Of a DNA stretch of 64,000 nt, positions 60,498 through 64,000 are shown piece after piece (position 1 is the stretch's first letter; each line of letters begins with the position of its first letter). The stretch spans positions 925,501-989,500 of the forward strand of contig JANTQA010000036.1 of the NCBI GenBank assembly GCA_027625915.1, written 5' to 3'. Under the pieces are notes generated by a model that did no database searches, was not told where the DNA came from, and saw only the letters and a program-made list of their open reading frames with translations. This DNA comes from Anaeramoeba flamelloides. Taxonomy: Eukaryota; Metamonada; Anaeramoebidae. Both the position numbers and the translations under genes were made by a program.

Positions 60498-63400
60498 ATG
60501 GGGTATCCTTTTGAAAAAATTTTTAATGGAACTCTCAGCATAAATCGAAGTGTTCAGATCCAAAGTGAAGAGGAGCTTCTTTTACGCGAAAAAGAAAAGA
60601 ATTTTTTTCAAAGCCTCTTTGATTTCATGTTGATTGAAGAAAATGGACTTGAAGTGAGGCAAGCTGCTTCCATTTATTTGAAAAACAGGATCCGATCTGG
60701 TTGGAGAGAACAAAAAAAAAAACAAAGCATATTCGATGAAGAAGCAAAGCATTATATTTTGAGCAATTTTCTGAAGGCACTGCTAATTGCTGTCCCTTTA
60801 ATTCGATCACAATTAACAGAATCCCTACTATACATTTTCTATTCAGAGTTCCCAAAGGGGTTACCAGACTTGGTTGAAGAAACCTTCCAATTTTTAACTT
60901 CTCAAAATATTGATAAAATCTTTACTGCTTTGATCGTCATCAAAACAATTGGCAAAAGATTCAAATTTTTAAATGGCGAGCAAAACAAATGTTGGTTAGA
61001 TATTTTTCATTTAGTGCTTCCAGAAATTTTAGTGATCTTAAAAGAATTACTACAAGAACAAAATAATTCCTCAAACGAGCAAGATCTTATCTCTTCCAAT
61101 TGTTCTTATTTAATATCTAAAATTGTTTGGTTTTCTTCGCAAGTGAGTGAATCTCTTTTTTTTTTTTTTTTATTGTTTTTTCAGTTCCTTTCATTTTTAC
61201 GCTTCAAATTTTCGATGCTTTTGATTAGCTTGAAATTTTTTTGGGAAAGAAATAAAACGAAAAAAGAACTTAAATTACAGCACTTTTAAAAAAGCGTGTA
61301 CTATAAGTTTTATCATTGGTCATTGAAACTGTATAGTTTGCTCTTTTAAAAAAGTTTGATTAACACTTGAGAAAACTTTTTGTCACTCTCTCTTTCTAAA
61401 AACAGCTTTTTAAAACTATGAAAATTGCTTTTTCACCTTTTTGACCAAAAAAAACCTTTTACTTTTTTTTATTATTGAAGAAGTGTAAATTACCCTCTAG
61501 TTGCCCTTAGACTTAAGTCCCCTTTCAGAAATTTAAGCGTAAAATCATAGATTTAACGATTATTAATTAATGAAAATAATTTCAGGACTGATCTTGATTT
61601 CAAATTAATTCATTAAGATTTATTTTTTTTAATTTGTTTTTGAAATATTAATCTATCATTCTCATATGAAGGACATACCCATAAAAAATGATCAATATTT
61701 TCTATAATTTCCTTTTGTTCACATTTTAAACATAAAGGACAAAATTTATTTGAATTTTTATTGATTACTTAGTAATATCTAACTAAGCAATTAGTTGGTA
61801 AATGATCTGAATTTTAGAATTGTTGAGCTTGATGGATAATTTAAATATTTTTGAGTTGTAAATAAAGAATTTTGAGTGTTTAATTATTGCGAAATATTTT
61901 TGTGGAGTGTTGTAGTGTACCAAGCTTTTTTTTAATTTAAGAAATAAAAAAAAAAAATAAGAAATTAACTCAATTTTTTTAAATTCTGGAAAATCTATTG
62001 ATTTTCGTTAGGTTTTTTTGAGTTTTCTATTTATTTGTGAAGGGTTCTAGGTTTTTTTGAGGTTTTCTATTTTATTTTTGAAGTGTTCGGAGTTTTTGTA
62101 ATTTTTGAAATGAAAAGAAAATTAAATAAATTTTCTTCAGAATTAAAAATTTAGAAAATAGTCCAAGTTGGAAATGTCATTATGTTTCTTTTAAATTCTA
62201 AAATTATAAAAAACCTGAAAAGCCGTTTTCCGAAATTCAAAAGAATATAAGAAAAAATCAAAGATTTTACTCTATTCTTTTAAATTCTGGAAAATCTAAC
62301 AACACTTCCAACTTTTGGAATTCAGTAACTCATTATATGTGTATTTATAAATTTCTTTTTTTAATTCAATTAAATCTTTTGAATGTCAGTTGATTTTATT
62401 ATTTATTCTTTGATTAAATTTGAATAATTTTTCTAAATAAGGAAAAGATAAATTATTTAATTTAAATTCTTTTTTAATTTAAATTTTTTTTATTTCCTGA
62501 AATTATCATATTAGTGATTTTAAATTCTGTTTTGTATATAAGAATTGGTGTATTTCTGTTTTTTTTTACATATTTCAGTAATACATGAATTAATCCAAGA
62601 ATTTAAATAATTTATCCTCTTTATTTCAGAATTAAAAATTTCTAATCCATATGTTAATTGACTGAATATAAAAGATTTAAATAATCTAATTTTTAAACTA
62701 TTATTCAGGGAATTGTTATTGAATAATTGTTTGCAGTTGTTATAGGTTTCTTTAGATTTTTTTAAATTATAAACTATATGTGAAATTTTTATCTAAATAA
62801 ATACTCAAATATTTAATTTTTTTAAAATCTTTTGAGTAATTTCCGTTTTATCTTTATTAGATTTTAATCCAAATTGAATAATAATTTCATATATTGAATT
62901 TAATTTTTGGTTTAAATTTGGATTTTATTTCCTTTTATAATTAGGATTAAATCATCTGCAAACATTTGACAATCATTTGTTAATGGTATAATTTTTAATA
63001 AAAGAAAACGGGGAATTAGAGCAAATAAAATCGGAGATAGTGGTTCTCCTTGGATTATACCAAGCCCTTCCCCTTAAAAAAAAAAACCTTTTTCAAATCA
63101 ACCCGTTTTCTCAAAACAAAGTTAATCTCTCTCAAAAACCCACATTTTTTTTAATTTTTCACTTTAAAAAAAAAAAATACAAACAAATAAAAGAATAATT
63201 CACATTAAAAAACCAATGCACTTATTTTTTTTAGGAACACTATTTTACCCTTTGAACTCTTGAATAACAATTTCTAACTTCTCAGTTCACCTTTTTTATC
63301 TTGCCTTTATCCCCCAATTGAAATAAAATTCAAAAAAAAAACCATAAAAGTTAGATTTGCCTTATTCGTTTTTAGATGACGATCTCTTTTCGACTTTAAT

Positions 63401-64000
63401 AGATTTATTTTTGGGAATACTCAGTCGACCACTAAGCGAAGAGTATGTCTCGTTGGACATTCACGAAATTGAAACAACAAAATGGATCAAAACAAAGCGA
63501 AGGATTTTGCATTTTTTTATCAAAATGGTTTATAAATATGGCACACCAAGTCAGGTGAAAGAGAAGCATATCAAATTCTCTTCTCAGTTTCAATCAGTAT
63601 CCGGGAAAGAAATTTTGAGTTCTGTTTTAAAATTATTAGCAAATTATTCAAAGGAGAATGATAATCTCAATTGTAAAAGCCAAAGAATTTTACAATTGCA
63701 GCTAATTTATTTGGAATATTCCTTAAAAAATGAAAAATTGAATTCATTGGTTGTGCAAAGCTACGAGTGGCTATTACCGGAAATCCTGTTGCCCGTCTTA
63801 AAGTTTAATGAAGACGATCAGTATTTTTGGGAAAACGAGCCGTCGCAATATCTGCTACAGGAGGAACAAGAGGAAGACACCACTTGGGCGATCCGTCCTG
63901 CTGCCAAATCGTTGATCAAGACGATGGTTGATCCTGCGTATGACCCAGATTCCAATTTGATTACCTTCACATTGCAAATCATCTCTGAGAACTTTGAGGG
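60498..64000 (+). CDS. IPO7: Importin-7/8 family nuclear transport receptor, partial at window end
   Basis: Predicted karyopherin-beta carrying cargo such as ribosomal proteins or histones through nuclear pores with Ran. Exon 1 is 60498 to about 61146: the importin-beta N-terminal repeat VRQAASIYLKNRIRSGW, then LTESLLYIFYSEFPKGLPDL. Exon 2 runs from about 63376 to the window edge: TTKWIKTKRRILHFFIKMVY then KYGTPSQVKEKH, and DDQYFWENEPSQYLLQEEQE then AAKSLI. The W-EDP-EY-like block after a trailing acidic loop is typical of importin-7/8 (yeast Sxm1/Nmd5). The intron is about 2.2 kb, ten times the usual size here, and holds a LINE remnant. Splicing is not certain: the strong donor GTGAGT at 61143 leaves the frame out of phase with the acceptor at 63375, while GTGAAT at 61147 fits. 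The protein continues past 64000. Confidence 0.88.
61455..63075 (-). mobile_element. Antisense LINE remnant in the importin intron
   Basis: On the minus strand, from 63075 down: IIQGEPLSPILFAL near 63020-63060, QMFADDLILII near 62930-62960, then an interrupted stretch. Near 61665-61760 comes the finger CPLCLKC...DHFLWVCP, then a tail whose 3' end meets a T-rich tract near 61455. A second repeat (61900-62310) sits inside it. The 5' part, before the reverse transcriptase core, is absent. It is diverged from the 43.5-kb LINE, so it belongs to another family or is older. Many interruptions. Confidence 0.8.
61900..62310. repeat. Dispersed T-rich repeat, copy 3
   Basis: GTTTTTTTGAGGTTTTCTAT, GAAATGAAAAGAAAATTAAA, AAAGATTTTACTCTATTCTT and AAATTCTGGAAAATCTA match 33470-33650 and 10940-11110. 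It lies between two parts of a LINE remnant. Confidence 0.6.

Overview
The window is strongly A+T-rich nuclear DNA from a eukaryotic microbe. Genes are compact and either intronless or cut by short GT-AG introns (about 80 to 340 bp where resolved). Proteins carry long K/E/N/S-rich low-complexity inserts. The gene set is eukaryotic: ATG4 protease, HIRA histone chaperone, La RNA-binding protein and importin-7/8. The style recalls free-living amoeboid or flagellated protists such as Anaeramoeba; that is an impression from memory, not a sequence match.

Layout. 1163-2653 (+) is a five-exon ATG4. 5255-6474 (+) is an NQO1-like flavin quinone reductase with an N-terminal hydrophobic leader. 8072-9753 (-) is a BTB-BACK gene joined to a glutaminase-like C-terminal domain, with a damaged 5' half. 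14062-17763 (+) is an intronless HIRA whose beta-propeller is split by long charged inserts. 21018-26897 (+) and 29182-33167 (-) are two convergent genes for large proteins that I read as tandem arrays of PH-like folds; I do not recognise the family. 38318-39326 (-) is a four-exon gene of unknown function. 43510-49137 (+) is a whole-length but decayed LINE with a poly(A) tail and a target-site duplication. 50167-51520 (-) is La and 52048-52875 (-) a membrane-anchored GNAT acetyltransferase. 60498 to the window end (+) is an importin-7/8, interrupted by a 2.2-kb intron that holds an antisense LINE remnant.

The long spaces between genes are not empty. They hold at least seven groups of terminal-inverted-repeat sequences, most without coding capacity. 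Several recur in the window (10.5 and 42.9 kb; 12.9 and 37.5 kb; 34.1, 34.3 and 42.2 kb; 35.4 and 57.2 kb), and two families have clean TA target duplications like Tc1/mariner MITEs. Two other families sit in (TA)n tracts. A 1.7-kb inverted-repeat element lies at 53.2-54.9 kb. LINE 3' fragments are scattered at 33.2, 41.2, 58.4 and 61.5 kb.

The genes are unrelated housekeeping or regulatory functions (autophagy, chromatin, RNA metabolism, nuclear import, redox) and show no operon-like logic. The only apparent family relationship is the convergent PH-like pair. I saw no tRNA, rRNA, CRISPR array or virus-like element.
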